A stretch of 64,000 bases of DNA from Acanthaster planci (Eukaryota; Echinodermata; Asteroidea; Valvatida; Acanthasteridae): assembly GCF_001949145.1 (NCBI RefSeq), contig NW_019091421.1, positions 731,453 through 795,452 of the forward strand, read 5' to 3'. The notes under the pieces are model-generated. The model was not told the origin of the DNA, searched no databases, and was given only the letters and a program-made list of their open reading frames with translations. Both the position numbers and the translations under genes were made by a program. Positions 36,736-49,900 of the stretch are shown here, piece by piece; position 1 is the stretch's first letter; each line of letters opens with the position of its first letter.

Positions 36736-37523
36736 TTAAACACTGGACAAAAGCATAGAGTTGTTGACATCAATTTATTTAATTCGTTTGTGATTAAGCA
36801 GGAATATTTCAATAGCATGTATTGCAGGTTGAACCAATGTGAGCATGAGCAAATATTTACACATAAATAGATTTTGAAACTACTGCTCTATGCATGTGTT
36901 CCTTCCTCCATGGTATGTGGAACTTCAGTGTCCTGTACCTGAACTGTGTTTATTTAATACAATTTCTACATGAAATGAAGTAAGGGGGATTACATATCAT
37001 GGATGACACTTTGTGACAACTGAAAAACCTTTAAAGAAGGAAATGGGCATTTGGAATTGACACATGGCCACAAAACAGCAAGTGGGCACTGAAAATGCTC
37101 ACCATTATTGACAGGTCACCGAAAATAATACAGTGAGCAGAACACCTGCACCCAAGACAGCTTCACTAAATGAGGCTTCAACAAATGAGGCCAGTAATCA
37201 GAGGTGGGCAACTAGCCAACGAGCAGACGCAAGGTTAACCCATTTTTCTATCAGCCAATTCGCCTCTTCACCATTTAGTTGTCTCATTAAATTAACACTC
37301 ACATGAGCATCTTTTGGGTGTGGTCTGATATCCGTTGACCACACCCGATGTTGATAGAACTCTGTTCCGATGATGCCACACTTTGTTTACGTCTGAACTT
37401 TCCTACGGTGCTTGATGGACCATGAGCCCCCACTGGCTCTATGGGAAAGTGCACATGTAAACAACGTGTGACATCAGTACAGGCCGAATTTAGAGGACCA
37501 GCATCATCAGCTACATGTAGGTT

Positions 37524-37830
37524 ACTTACAACCAAAGATCGTATAGCACCGCGTAGCGGCGCAAGATGGAGAACTTCACCGCGAATACACGTAAAACATT
37601 GTAATCGCATAGGCGCCATTTGAGCAAGAGATACGCCTGCGCAATGCATATTACTGCTTAGGCGCAGCCGCCGCGGCAGGCACATGCACCTGGTGAGCCT
37701 GCGCCCAAGCATTACCGTAAACGGCACAGGCGTATCGCTTGCTCAAATGGTGCCCATGGTAATTACACCTTTCGGGCAGAGTTATCCATCTTGCGCCTTC
37801 GGTGCTACATGATCTTTGCTCACAACTCCT
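37524..37830. mobile_element. Foldback element with ~130-bp imperfect arms
   Basis: The left arm (about 37533-37665) contains CAAAGATC, TAGCACCG, GGCGCAAGATGGA, GCCATTTGAGCAAG, GATACGCCTG, ATTACTGCTTAGGCGCAG. The right arm (about 37695-37820) carries the same blocks in reverse complement and mirror order, with a loop of about 30 bp near 37.68 kb. No coding capacity; probably a foldback or long-arm MITE. Long open frames on the minus strand here are side effects of the palindrome. Confidence 0.7.
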
Positions 37831-39143
37831 TGCCACAATCATATTCAGTACAAACATGAGGAAAAGTAAATACAACAGAATTTCAGCACAGTATCTTAAA
37901 AGTTCATTAATCAAGGTTAAAAATTGGTAAGGATGTTTCTGATACAGTGGCATGACTAACGGAAATTTCCAGGGTTGACACCGACCTCTGCTGGGAGACA
38001 CATGCCCCCCCTTGCCCCCTGCTCCCATCTCCCTTGTATGTACTCCTGGACCTCTCGTCTGGAGGGTCTAGGTCCAAGTGCAGTATTAAAACAGTCGCCA
38101 CATTTTGACAGGTTAAGGATATCGTGAGCAATTTTGGGAGCATAAATGGGGGGGGGGGGAAAGTTGGAAACACAAGAGGAGGAGGGGGGTGCATTTTTGC
38201 CAAAACACGTAAAAATTTTGGATTCCCATTCTGGCACAATTGTAGTCTTAGTGCAGGATGTTCTCAAAGTTGCTTTCTCGCCGTACAATCACCCAGCACG
38301 CCTGCCACCATCACATCACTCACCCACACACCCCGATTCACCAGTAGAGGGTATTCCGTACATATTCACAAACCCGACATGTACACCAACTGACTTTGTG
38401 TGCATGGCCGGCTCAGAGCTGTAAAGCACCCTCTATCAGTTAATCACTGAAGACAATAATGCACTGCAATCTAATGTGCCACCATGCTGATGCCGTCTTG
38501 CACCAAGACTAGCATGGCAATTATGCACAGTTTCACAAACATTCCACAGCCACTAACCCTCCTGTTTTAACCGTCAAAAAGTCAAAAATGCCTTCCAATT
38601 AATTTCCCCCAGTACACAGACACATATATGGGAAATTTGACAGACTTTGACTGATATGACAACTGTGTCAAGAATGCATCTTAGCATAGGAGGGCTAATG
38701 TACTTTTTCAACAGTTATTATTACTTTTTACTGAGGAGAAATGACAGGGTTAATTTGACATGAAAAATATTGGTTCCCTGCTTGGCCAATGAGTTATTTA
38801 TTTTTCTGTGCAGGAAACCAACTTTCCTTAAGTGGGCCTAATATAAGTTGTGTCCAATCAATTAATTACAGTGAAATTAGGAGGGTACTGGGAATGTGTA
38901 GTACTGTACACCAAACTCGGCTTTCAACAAGTTCCCTGCTGTTAACACAAAACATAAATTACGCAATCTATTTTCTCTTTATATATCTACATCTTCAAGG
39001 CTAACATTAGTTACCATAAAGCTGAATTCCATGCATATTTATAAAGTACACACTAAGTGTAATGCAAGCTATTGTTTAGTGGTACAATATTATATTACAT
39101 TTGCACCCAGGTTACCAAATTCTGTATATCCTGCACGAAGATT

Positions 39144-39206
39144 AACCCTAACACTCCTCAGTCCTCCAACAGGTGAAGGATTGAGGAGGGTTAGGGTTAA
39201 GCAGAA
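39144..39206. repeat. Hairpin with TTAACCCTAAC / ATCCTCC arms
   Basis: TTAACCCTAACACTCCTCAG is followed after a short loop by its near complement GAGGAGGGTTAGGGTTAA. Related sequence recurs at 60.26-60.29 kb and 63.0-63.06 kb. Confidence 0.6.
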
Positions 39207-40620
39207 TCGACGCTGCGTTGCTGCTGTACAGTACAAGGACTGTGGCCCCTTTTGAACCCATCTCAGCACTCATGTACATGTATGTCTATAGTAGTCAACA
39301 CTATGTTCTGCTAAGCAGTCAAGCTGTTTATCAACTCACACCCTTCTATTGAAAGAGTACAAAATTTGCTTCAGTAAGTTAAAAACAGGGCTCGATATCT
39401 TAATTTTTCTAACCAAGTCTTTGAAGACTGCTTATTAAACACATGGATGTGCAGTCCCTCCAGCTATCCACACAACATGCTAAGCTGAATTTTAATTCTT
39501 AGTTTTTAATTTCTAGACAGAATTTTGCACAGTATTTTAAACATCTCCAAAGATTAGAGAGACAAATACTGAAAGATTCTTAGGCAAGGCAGCTATAATA
39601 AAGGCAGTATGGATATACCGAAATAAATAAATTGCTTACTGTTATTTACACTATTAAATTCAAGGCAGTGCTCAATATGACTGGCTCAGCTTAGGTAAAT
39701 ACAGGAAAACCCACCGAAACTTTGTTAGACTGAATGAGAAAGACAGACTGAAAGTCAGCTTTGAATGAGCTGGCATGAACACCTGACTGAACAGAACAAT
39801 AATTCAATGAAGTTTGCTGGGAGTGATTTAAAATCAAGGTTTTCCCTCCTTGGTGCATTTTGTGCAGCAAATGAAGTTTTAGAAAGCTTGTGAGAAAACA
39901 CACGGCCAAGTTACTGGAGTGGATGCCCAGAAATGACTTTCATGCAGAGGTCCTGTACACTCTACCACCGAGGCTATTGTAAAAAACCACTGGTTGATTC
40001 CCCTTGGCAATCTATGCAAAAGGTGTACCCTGGGTACTGGGCAAAAATTGACCAGTGGTTGACTGACGCTTGCTGGTCAAACTAGGTCCAAGCTTGCTTA
40101 CACCAGTAAGCTGACTCAAGTGACTGTTATTTGTTGGAGGACCAAATAAACACGATCTGGAAATCTGTACACAAGGGGCCAGCTGGCAGGTTAAAAATTT
40201 GGCGACACTTACAGTCCTGTGCAGGTATTCTGGAACATCGCCAAGACAAGATTTCTTTTCAATTACAAGTAACATGGGAAAAAGTTTCAGAAGTCTTCAC
40301 CTGCGTCTTTTATCCACCTGTGCTTTTCAACATAAACCATGCACAAAGGACTGTGCTCAGTGACTTCAGCCAGGAAAAACAACCTTTACTAAACAAAGTA
40401 TTAAAGTAAACAAAATCTGACGTTTGCAGGCAAGTGACGATCTGTAAATAAAATTTGTGCAAAATACAAAAGTCAAATACATCAACGTGATTTGTGATAA
40501 CTCCCTGTTCGGAAGGAATATGTAAACAGGAATAGGTCCCTAGCTTCACAAGTTGCTGTGTGGCTAGAATTTGGTCATTAAGTAAATGTTAACAAGGCAG
40601 TGCTACAAAATGTCACATAC

Positions 40621-40863
40621 AGGTCATTCCATGAGGTTTAGGCACAATTTGTGACAGTGTCCTTCTAACATGGGTAACTTTTCCCACCTGTCATGACCAA
40701 CAGAGTAGGTCATTTACTCTGTAAAAATGACACACCTCTGTTTTCAGCCTTGCAGGATGTATTATTTGGAATCCACATGCAGGGAAATAGCTGTTCGTTT
40801 GTACGGAACCCATGTAACAATGGACAGCGTCACAAATTGTGCCCCAACCTCATGGAATGACCC
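40621..40863 (-). mobile_element. MITE, GGGTCATTCC family, copy 2
   Basis: The 243-bp element has the same ends as the copy at 8593-8837 but inverted interior orientation, and is flanked by direct ATAC repeats (40617-40620 and 40864-40867). Interior blocks shared with copy 1 include AGGGAAATAGCTGTTC and GTAAATGACCTACTCT (here in complement). No coding capacity. Confidence 0.85.
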
Positions 40864-42510
40864 ATACAATACACCAACCATGAATAATGTTCAATAGAGG
40901 CAGAAAAGAATATGGATCAAATAAAAACCGAGAGAGGTTCCTCACAAAGGCTGCATGGTGAGATGCCGAATGGGAAGAGCTGGCACAAACAAGGATTTTA
41001 GTACGTCTGTTCGAATTTGCCATCACAAGAACAGAAAACAAATATTTCTCCCCGTTACACCACTCTTCTACTACAAAATCAAAAGTTCACGACCACAAAG
41101 GAGAATTCTCAGACTTTTGACTTAAAAAGAAAATTCTATGCCTTACACACGTTCAAAGAAAAAGAAAATCATTATTTTTGTCATGGAGAGGTGAACATCA
41201 CACCGTTTTCCAAAGCTAATGACACAGAATCCTCACAAAATTTTCTCTGATCAAAGAGATACAGTAACTCAAGAGAATACATACATTTCTTCTCCATCTG
41301 CTTCATCCTTTCAATAGACATACAGAAATATATAAAAACCTGATTGTTTCAAGGTCAGGAAAACTGAAAGAATATTATCTATGAATCCACTGAAAACAAC
41401 CTGGTAAAATGTCGGAAACGACATGACTGACTGTTTTTTGTCCCACAATGCTGCAGCAACTTTATTATTCCTTCGCATTATATTTTCTATGACTTAAAAA
41501 GATTGCTTAAAATTTGCAGAAGCTCTTTTCAAGTCTATAAAATTCCTTTGACAACAGAAATGTTCACAACACTATCACAGGACTCGAGGCAACCTTACGG
41601 GTTATTGGTACAACTATACAAAAAAAAACCCACTGAGTGATAAGGAGGTGCTATAAATCAAAAACAAAAGTGCAACATAAATTAGAAGCCACATTTTCCA
41701 CACCTGTGCTCATAGTCTGTCCAGAAATACCTTCAGCCGTCCGTATCTTTTGAAACTATTGCACGTACTAGGACATAACTTGCATTTAGTTTGGTGAAAA
41801 AAAAAAACAAGCACAAATCACAGCAACAGTAATGAGCAGTGGTGTGCAGGGAAAATGGCAATGCAATCACTTCCGAAGACTTATACCCACACACTGCAAA
41901 ACTCCATCCGAGCTGCAAGACGGATCATGACAGATAGAGGAGAGAAGTGAGAAGATATGGTAGGTTACCAACTGAAAAAACAGGGGGAAAAAAGAAATCT
42001 GAATTGTTTAGAATAAGCTCTTGAGCAGTGCATTTCTGACAGAAAGGTAATTAATAAATGTACACTCTTTGCCACATGGCTGCCATCTTTGTCTGGTTCC
42101 TGGAATCTCTCACAATAAATAAAGAACAAATTTCGGTATTGTCAAAAGTGCAAGCCTTCTTTACTTGATATGGTATTGCAGAAGAAAAGCTGAAAGCACT
42201 GTAATGCAAAGGCCTACAACCACACAAGAATTTAAAATCACAATAAAGTGTACACTGTGGCCGACGGTTCAGCTGAAGTTGCTTTTCAAATTCTATCCTT
42301 TGAAAAGCAAACTGATTGAAATGTACCCACGTTTCTAAAATAGAAACCTGACTATGAAACACAAAACCTAATGCATCCTCAAGTTCTGAGTGTTTGCAAA
42401 TGTTTTCCTTCGATAAAACAAACCAACCAACAAGCCGATAGACAGAAAAAACTCGTACAAGTCAACAGATGATAGTGCTTGTCCCTAACCTTTCTGATAT
42501 CAATCCCATT

Positions 42511-42713
42511 CGTAAGTGACTTCGTCACAAAGGCAAACGCGCCACAATTTGCAGGCTCTCATTGGACAATCGCTAAAGGTGCGCGTTAACTTCCAGTTCC
42601 ATGGTTCCATGTAAACAGAAGTCAATGCATGTAACCCTATGTGCAGTGCACGTGTGCAGTGGGCGGGGTTTAAACTGAAGTGACGTCACACTTACGAACC
42701 GGATAGAGATCCC
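42511..42713. mobile_element. MITE with GTGACGTCAC-containing inverted repeats, copy 2
   Basis: Left end ATTCGTAAGTGACTTCGTCAC, right end GTGACGTCACACTTACGAACC, which are inverted repeats of about 20 bp. The ends resemble those of the element at 24563-24714. The interior includes CG-rich sequence. Target duplication not resolved. Confidence 0.5.
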
Positions 42714-42829
42714 AAAGATAGATCACTTTAAGTACAATGACATTTAAATGATAATGTCGGAGATGCCACAAACTGACACTCAGTGGTGCACGAGGTGATG
42801 CAATTTGTGTGCATTTTAGAGAGCTGAGG

Positions 42830-43219
42830 TATTTTCGTTTTCACGAACTGGAACCCAATACAGCGCGGCACTTTCAGTGCGCACTCCGTGCATTTTCATT
42901 TTCACGAACTGACACTGATCTCAATTTCACCAGTAAAAATGACTTTTTGTAAAATTTTTGTGTGATGCAACCAGTATACAGATGGATCAGATTCATGTCA
43001 AACTTTTCGAAGCATTTTTCTCCACGCTGTATTGTTTTTACAACCTTGGGTGTCAATTCGTGAAAACGAAAATTAGTCTATTTCGACTCGGTTCCGATGT
43101 GCGTGCGCCCTACCGGGTGTCAGTTCGTGAAACCGAAATTGTTGATTGTTGGAAATGTGGTCTTCACAAACTGACACCCACTTGAAGGTGAGCGTCAGTT
43201 CGTGGTGTCGGTAACGATA
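42830..43219. repeat. TTCGTGAAA-type MITE copy with one clear end
   Basis: Many TTTTCACGAACTG and TGTCAGTTCGTGAAA motifs in both orientations. The right end GTCAGTTCGTGGTGTCGGTA then ACGATA matches the right terminus of the element at 2621-3074. A matching left terminus was not found, so the copy is truncated or its border lies further left. Confidence 0.55.
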
Positions 43220-43955
43220 AGTTACTGCCTTAAAAAATTATGACTAATGGCTTAATGTTCGAATACTGCCTAATACGAATGGCCTAAACCTGGCAAAATA
43301 TCAACACACTCTAACTTGAAGAAATCACCGACAAGATGTGTGCAGAAGGGACTTACAGGCTAATCACATTTTGGAAGATGGGAGTAAAATGCTTAAAATG
43401 GTGAATTGAATTGAAGAGAACTATTCTGGTGGAAGTACAACCTGCTCAGCAGAGGCATGTGTGATGGAAACATCACACATGGAAACAGGCTGAAAACCAG
43501 TCATGAGTAATCAACATCACATGGCATTTTGGTTGGTAACCATTCTTGCTAGGCCAAACTTTTCTGAGCTCAGCATGCTTTTCCAATAAATAATTAATAA
43601 AGATGTTGGACTCTTTCAGTTGTCAGTTTCCGTGTTTTGCTTCTCTTTGGGTGTTAATTTAATTGGGTGTGATCTCCAACCAATGGACAATAACCTGTTA
43701 GGTTGAAAATTTAGACTGGCACCCAAGTTGACCATAGGACATTAATTTTTGGTCCGAGAGCAAAGCTGGCAAACACTGGGCCGTCAGAGCAATGGTACCT
43801 GGTTCCCATCCAAACTTCAATCAGATTTACATTTCAGACACTAAGGGATTTACTGTCATGATACCAATCAATGATAGAATAAATACACCTCAACAATGTA
43901 CGTCCATTGGAATTCCCGCTCCTGAATGTTTTTCTTTTTTTAAATGCAGTATTTT

Positions 43956-46900
43956 TCACCTGATGTGCGGGCAAATGTAGTCCTTTCCATGAACGCCCAG
44001 GCCGACACATTCCACCTCGGGGGTATGGCCGCTGTCCCACATTCCCGGGGTGCAGGTCTCGCAAAGTCCGTCCAGGGTGCAGGGGATGCGGGGCAAGAGA
44101 CGGAACTGGTGGAGGAGACCACGGGCCTGGGGGTGGGAATAGGGAAACCAAAGGGTAGATTAGATGAGGGACGTATGGCGTAGTGGTTGAGGGTTGTGAC
44201 TTGACTGACTTTTGAATGTAGGGTCAGGGCTTCAAATCTAGCAGCTTAGGGGGAGTCAACTCTACATGTACTTCTCTCCACCCAGGAGCATAAATGGTAC
44301 CTGTGAGATTTGAGACATTAAGTTTGCTGATACCTGCTGCCTAAGGGTCTGGACCAATGAACAGGATGATGGCAGTACATGCTTTGAGATCATTGGTACG
44401 ATGGAAAGGGCAATATTAGCAAGGCAGTTATAAATTCTTGGATAAATTACGACTGTACTGTGTGGAATGTTTGCATCCAGGCACCATCGATTCCAAGACA
44501 AAATCTTTCCTCTGCTGGTACGATATGGTTCAGCTTAGAACTTTCTGATGTCTTGTGAGAGAACCTCACACACTTGCTTGGGTGGGATCATAACCAAGAC
44601 CTCCTAATTACCAGTGATTTACATCAGCTGAAGGCAATATTTATTAACGGTATAGTTAAATTCTGATAAATTTTTTCCAATATATTTCTCCTAAGCCATA
44701 TGTTTTCCCTAGCAATGCTTTTTACTAATTTTATGTTGGGTACACTTTACCAAAAATTATTTTAACAAAATGGATCATCCGCTGAAGTGCCAATTCAAGA
44801 TTTAGAAAGCATGATAGAAATCTGACCTTTTTAAGGACTAGATCTCCATTCATCTGCATGGCCAGGTTGCTGAAGTGTAGCAACATGTCATCTGACGGCA
44901 GTTTCTAGACAGACAGAAAGACAATTAAGTGTGGGTAGCACCGCTGAAAAAAACCTTGAAAACAAATGTGTGTGTCATTCCCAGCCACGAGAAAGCCACA
45001 CAGCGCCCTCAACCGTGCACGCACACAGCCCAACTGATACCTAATCCTACCTGATGCACGACGTCCTCCCCGTACACGGCAATGATGGCCAGGCAAATGA
45101 AGAGATGGAAGTAGTCGGTCTGGTAGTGGGCCCAGCATGCTTCCCACATCTTTAGGGCTTCCGGCTCGTTGAACTCCCGCTTGAAGCACAGCAGGATCCA
45201 CCTGCAGTGTCGGTAGTGACAAGGTGGCCAATTTTGTGGGTTTTTTTGGTTAGTGGTCACTGCCGATTCCAACCCTACCCCTCTTCTCCCAAAAACAGTG
45301 CTAAATTGTTAGAAGACATGAAGTTGTCCTAGGTGAAGTCAGCAAGAGTGGCTGGCAAGGAGAAAAGCCTGCCAAAACCCAATGAACAGCATGCTCTGTT
45401 TGTTGCCAGGAGACTGTACATCGCAAGACAACAAAGGACAGAGCGAACACTCCAAAAACACTGAGGATTTACAATCACGTGGTATAAATCCTTATTGGAA
45501 TTCACATGATCTGTTCCAGAAATCAGGTCATGAAAAGCAGAGCAAACACTGAAGAAACTAATAATCTAACACATGAAAACTTCAAGAAGTGCTCAATTGC
45601 CAGTTAGAACACTAAGGTGAACAAAGAAATACACTGTTTCTAAGGTAGATTATGAATTTCTATCAGAATGCTAGAGTTTCGTACGAATCCTGCTACTAAT
45701 TCTGCGGGTGAAGGTTTGAAACACTAGTCGAAAGTTCTCATCAGATAATACACACCTGTGACAGAAAAGAAGGTCCATGGCGTCGTTGAGGAAGAGAAGA
45801 TGATTCCAGAAATCAGGTAACATCAGCTTGATCAGAGCTCGCAGGTAGCCCTGACAAGGAGGCCAAAATACAAAGGTCAGTATCAAAAAGTGGCAGCACC
45901 AAGTGCACCTCCACTCAATTAAGACATTCAACCTAGATTACGATAACGGATTTTACCAAGTGGTGGATACTCCTAATGTAAGGTGTATAATAATTTGGGG
46001 TTTTACAACAATCTGGAATCTTCACAGAGGCAAACAGGAAGCATCTATGACCGTCTTTTTTAAAAAGTTCTGAGCAAAGTTGGCTGTCGTGCCCCATCAC
46101 CTGATCTGGATTACCATGGTCGACGGATGATACCCTTAGCCAAGTGGTCCAGGCATTCGACAGTTTGGCCAACTGACCTCAACAGCACCAGGCTATAACA
46201 CGCTGGATGGCCTAATCAACTTGAATCCACATTTCCATCATTTTGTTTCCCGACAGTAGTGTGTATTTCACTAATCCAAGTGAACACACAATGCTGAATT
46301 TCCAATAACCAGTCTGTAATTACTAACTTGAAAGGTTACCGGATATTTCTAATGAAATCATATTGCACCAAATTAAGGTGGTACAGAGGTCAATGGTTTG
46401 GCCTTCACACTCTTTAAGATTGAAACCTGCAAGCCGATCACAGCACAAGAAAAGCTGGTTCAAGACCTGGCTGTGTCTGTATGAACTAAACTGGTCGGTG
46501 TCTCAAGAAACCGAATATGAGAGTAACAAATGAGATGCCAGTACACGTCCAACTGGAAATTGTTCACAAACGTCGGCAACATTTTACATGTATGTAAATG
46601 AAAGAAACACAAAGACAGATATAACCCCCAGATACATCCCCAAGCTCACCAGCTGTTTCTCCATGTCTTCGTCCTTGGGTGAACTGACAAAGATGACGTC
46701 ATCCATGAGACCCACCAGACACCAGAAGGCGTCGGCTTCGTCCTGCAGCTCAGCCAGAACAGGTGCCAAGAGATCCGACATGCCTTGGGTGTAGCCCAGG
46801 GTGGGCTTGTAGACGGCAAAACTTAACAGGATATTTCTGAATGATCAAAATGAAGTTTAGAACTCAAGGAGGTTCTTTTCTGTCCCACAAAGTCTTTCAA

Positions 46901-49900
46901 GAAATGCTGCTCTTTTGCCAATTGTTCTGGCAAGACTTTGACCACTGCCATCACAGTTTTCAGACAAGAACCAATTCACGTATCCAATCCACATGGAAAC
47001 CTTCAATGCATTATTTACCACCAAAGAAAATTCGCCAAGTATATGCAAAACCTTGAAGTACAGGTTGTCTTGGAAAAAAAAGAAAAAGAAGGAAACCGGG
47101 ATTTTGGGGTGAATCGCTCAAAGCTGAATGAGCAGATTCAAAACTGCTGAACCTTTCCTGGACAAAGTCAATTTGACAGCTTTTATGCGGGCTACATACA
47201 TACTCATACAGGCCAGAGATTTTTCATTACTGACCTCATGATGTCGATGTTAGGGTTGTTCTCTCCTTTAAAGTAGGGATGACTTCTGTCTGTGCGAACT
47301 ACATCCTTGTCAACAGTGCACTTGACATTTCGGAAAAATACTTCTTGTTCCTCCACACTCATTGCCAACCTGAAAAAAGGTTGAAGAGGATGGCACAATT
47401 TCAACAGACAAAAAGAGCCCAAAAAAGTCACAAATCAAACAGCAAGATTTTTTCTTTTACTAGCCATATTCATTGTGGTTGCATAGCTGCAGTATTACGG
47501 AACTCAATTTCTGAGTAATGTTTGGGAGCAGTAGGAAAAAAAAAACAGTCAAACATAACCCAAAAATATCCAGGGCCCTTTTGTTTCACATGGAGCTGGA
47601 TCTCGATCCATGATCCCAAAGCTGGTTCATGCTATCCATTACGCGGGTGCTGGTGTCAGCGAACCAATGTTGGATCACTGATCTTGATCCGGATCAGCGT
47701 GAAACAAAACAGGCCCCTAAAATGAAGCAGCAACTTCTCAGAAAAATGGAAAAATATTGAAAAAACACCCCATAACCAAGGAAACTACATAGGCGAGGTA
47801 AATGTATTTGCTCATAAGAACACTGGGGCTGTTAGGGCAACTTTTTAATGGCAGATTAAGCCAATCAACCAGAGAAAGAAGTTCCACCAAGCTAACCACT
47901 ACTATAAAATTCCTTCTACCGATGCTAATATAAGAAACTGTGTGCTGATTACTTCCCTTTTTTCCCAGCTGTGGCTTTATTTATTCCCTAAACACCCAAC
48001 TGTGACTATCCCTATCCACAGAGAGAAGTACTTGAAGTGACCAAAGCCAGGTCTAGTTCCCTACCTCTTCTCTTTGATAGCCTCATACTCTTCCCTCTTC
48101 TGCCCTCGCAGGGCATTGCGCTCCTCCAGGGTGGAGTCAAAGGCAAAGTAGTGGAGGAGGAATGGCCAGATCTCACGTCTTAGGTACTCGTCGATCCCTC
48201 CAAAGAAGATTGCCTAGCAGAGGACAAAAGGACGTACTCACAGTTACGTGTAACAATTCAATGTCACTGTTTGCAGACTAAAGAACTGATGTTGTTTGGC
48301 AGCCATGGCACGGCTTGCATGCATGATGAAGCCTGATGATACCATCGAATTATACGTGTACATATATAAAGACAGAATTTCTGCAGGCCCCCAATTTTTA
48401 TATGACCTGACAAGTGACATGACGGTTGAACAGTGCCTTTGCACTTTTCCTCTACACTGGCAAGCTCAGACTGCACAGTACCCAAAACTTTAGTTTGCAA
48501 TAAAAGCACAAATTTAATCACTTGGCCAGGAATGAGTACATGTATCAGAGGTTAATTTTCCATTCTTGTTTCATATTCATGAAGGCCGAGCTACATATTT
48601 ATTGGAAGGCACAACCATAATCTCTATTTCTGCTACATTCTCAGGCAACACGACAGCCATGAGATCACATGATCTCATTTCCTTGTAGTCAGTTCTGGGG
48701 CTTTAGCTAATTCAATCAGCTCCAGCACTCTTCAGATTAGCTACGATACTGTGTACATGGATGTTTGTTTAATCAGCCCTGAGCGCTGCTTGGATGAAAC
48801 CCTTACAAAGCATGATTCAACTTGCCTTACAAGTCGTGCAAGTCTTGCCAATTCCAGTTCAGTTTTGTATGAACATCCCTGGTGTTTCTAACTAAATGGT
48901 TTTGTGCACACCTGACCTCAGAAGTTGGTGTCACATTTTTTCATGTTATCATGATCATCATAACATTTTTAGTAATGAAAATCATGATGCCTCTTCTTTC
49001 AATTTATTGCCCTTGACCAACAAGGCTGAGTCACAAAAAATTATAAATCTAAAAACTCAAACATCGCTTACAAATACCGGTATCTCCTATACAATATGCT
49101 CAAAACCTCGTATTTCACCTTTTTTTAAGGTTGACTTGCACACTCTGTGTTCATAAAGGCAACAGTGCTAGGTTGAATTGCATTGCCTTACCTTTCTGAG
49201 TTCATAGTCGTCTTCAACTTGTCCCCTCTCATTGAGGTATGACCACCACATCTCCTCGTTGACTTCGTCGTAAACCCCTTCCTCGGGGTGGTAATCGGCA
49301 GGCTTCATCCTCGACTGCAGGATGGTGAACTTATGGTAGAGATTGTCGCTGTCCTTGTCAAGCAGTTTGCTCTGCACGCACGTGGATTTTCAACAAGGCG
49401 ACATAATTTGACAGAGTCTTGAAACTTGTAACAAGATTTCTGGATAATCTGCCCCGAGTCCTTAGCTCCATGCATAAAGCACAGCAAACACTCAGTGACA
49501 ATAATGTGAAAGGTTGTGGTTTAAGTGAATGCAAGCTATGGCCCTGTTTACTGTGTGCTCATCTTCAGATATACACTACTCCTGTCATACCCCTAACCCT
49601 GCTAAATGCACCAGAATGCACCAGAATGCACCAGAGGGAAAAAGTTGTTGCAAATTGGTGCATTTAGCAGTCAACACAAATCTTGCAACCAGTGCATTTT
49701 TCAGTGTACTACAGGTACCTAGACTGATAAACATTAGTTCACTGCATAATGCACCAAAATGCACTGGTGCATACCGGTGTATTTTGCAGGGTCCCAGTTA
49801 GGGTCTGGTGCATTCTGGTTCATTTAGCAGGGTCCCATTTGGGGTCTGGTGCATTCTGGTGCATTGAGCAGGGTCCCATTTGGGGTCTGGTGCATTCTGG

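Larger units (their letters stand above)
36176..43955. other. Intergenic between convergent DHRS7B and TBC1D16
   Basis: No protein-coding exon was recognised. The stretch holds the probable DHRS7B 3' UTR, a roughly 300-bp foldback (37.52-37.83 kb), a short hairpin with TTAACCCTAAC arms (39.14-39.21 kb), MITE copies at 40621-40863 and 42511-42713, and a TTCGTGAAA-type repeat at 42.83-43.22 kb. The left edge of the TBC1D16 3' UTR cannot be placed. Confidence 0.5.

Noticed and set aside
37299-37727. 142-residue minus-strand open frame
   Set aside because: It lies on one arm of the foldback element; the peptide resembles no family and the frame is a by-product of the palindrome.
44176-44239. Possible tRNA gene in a TBC1D16 intron
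   Set aside because: A- and B-box-like sequences exist but no cloverleaf could be drawn; a SINE head explains it better.
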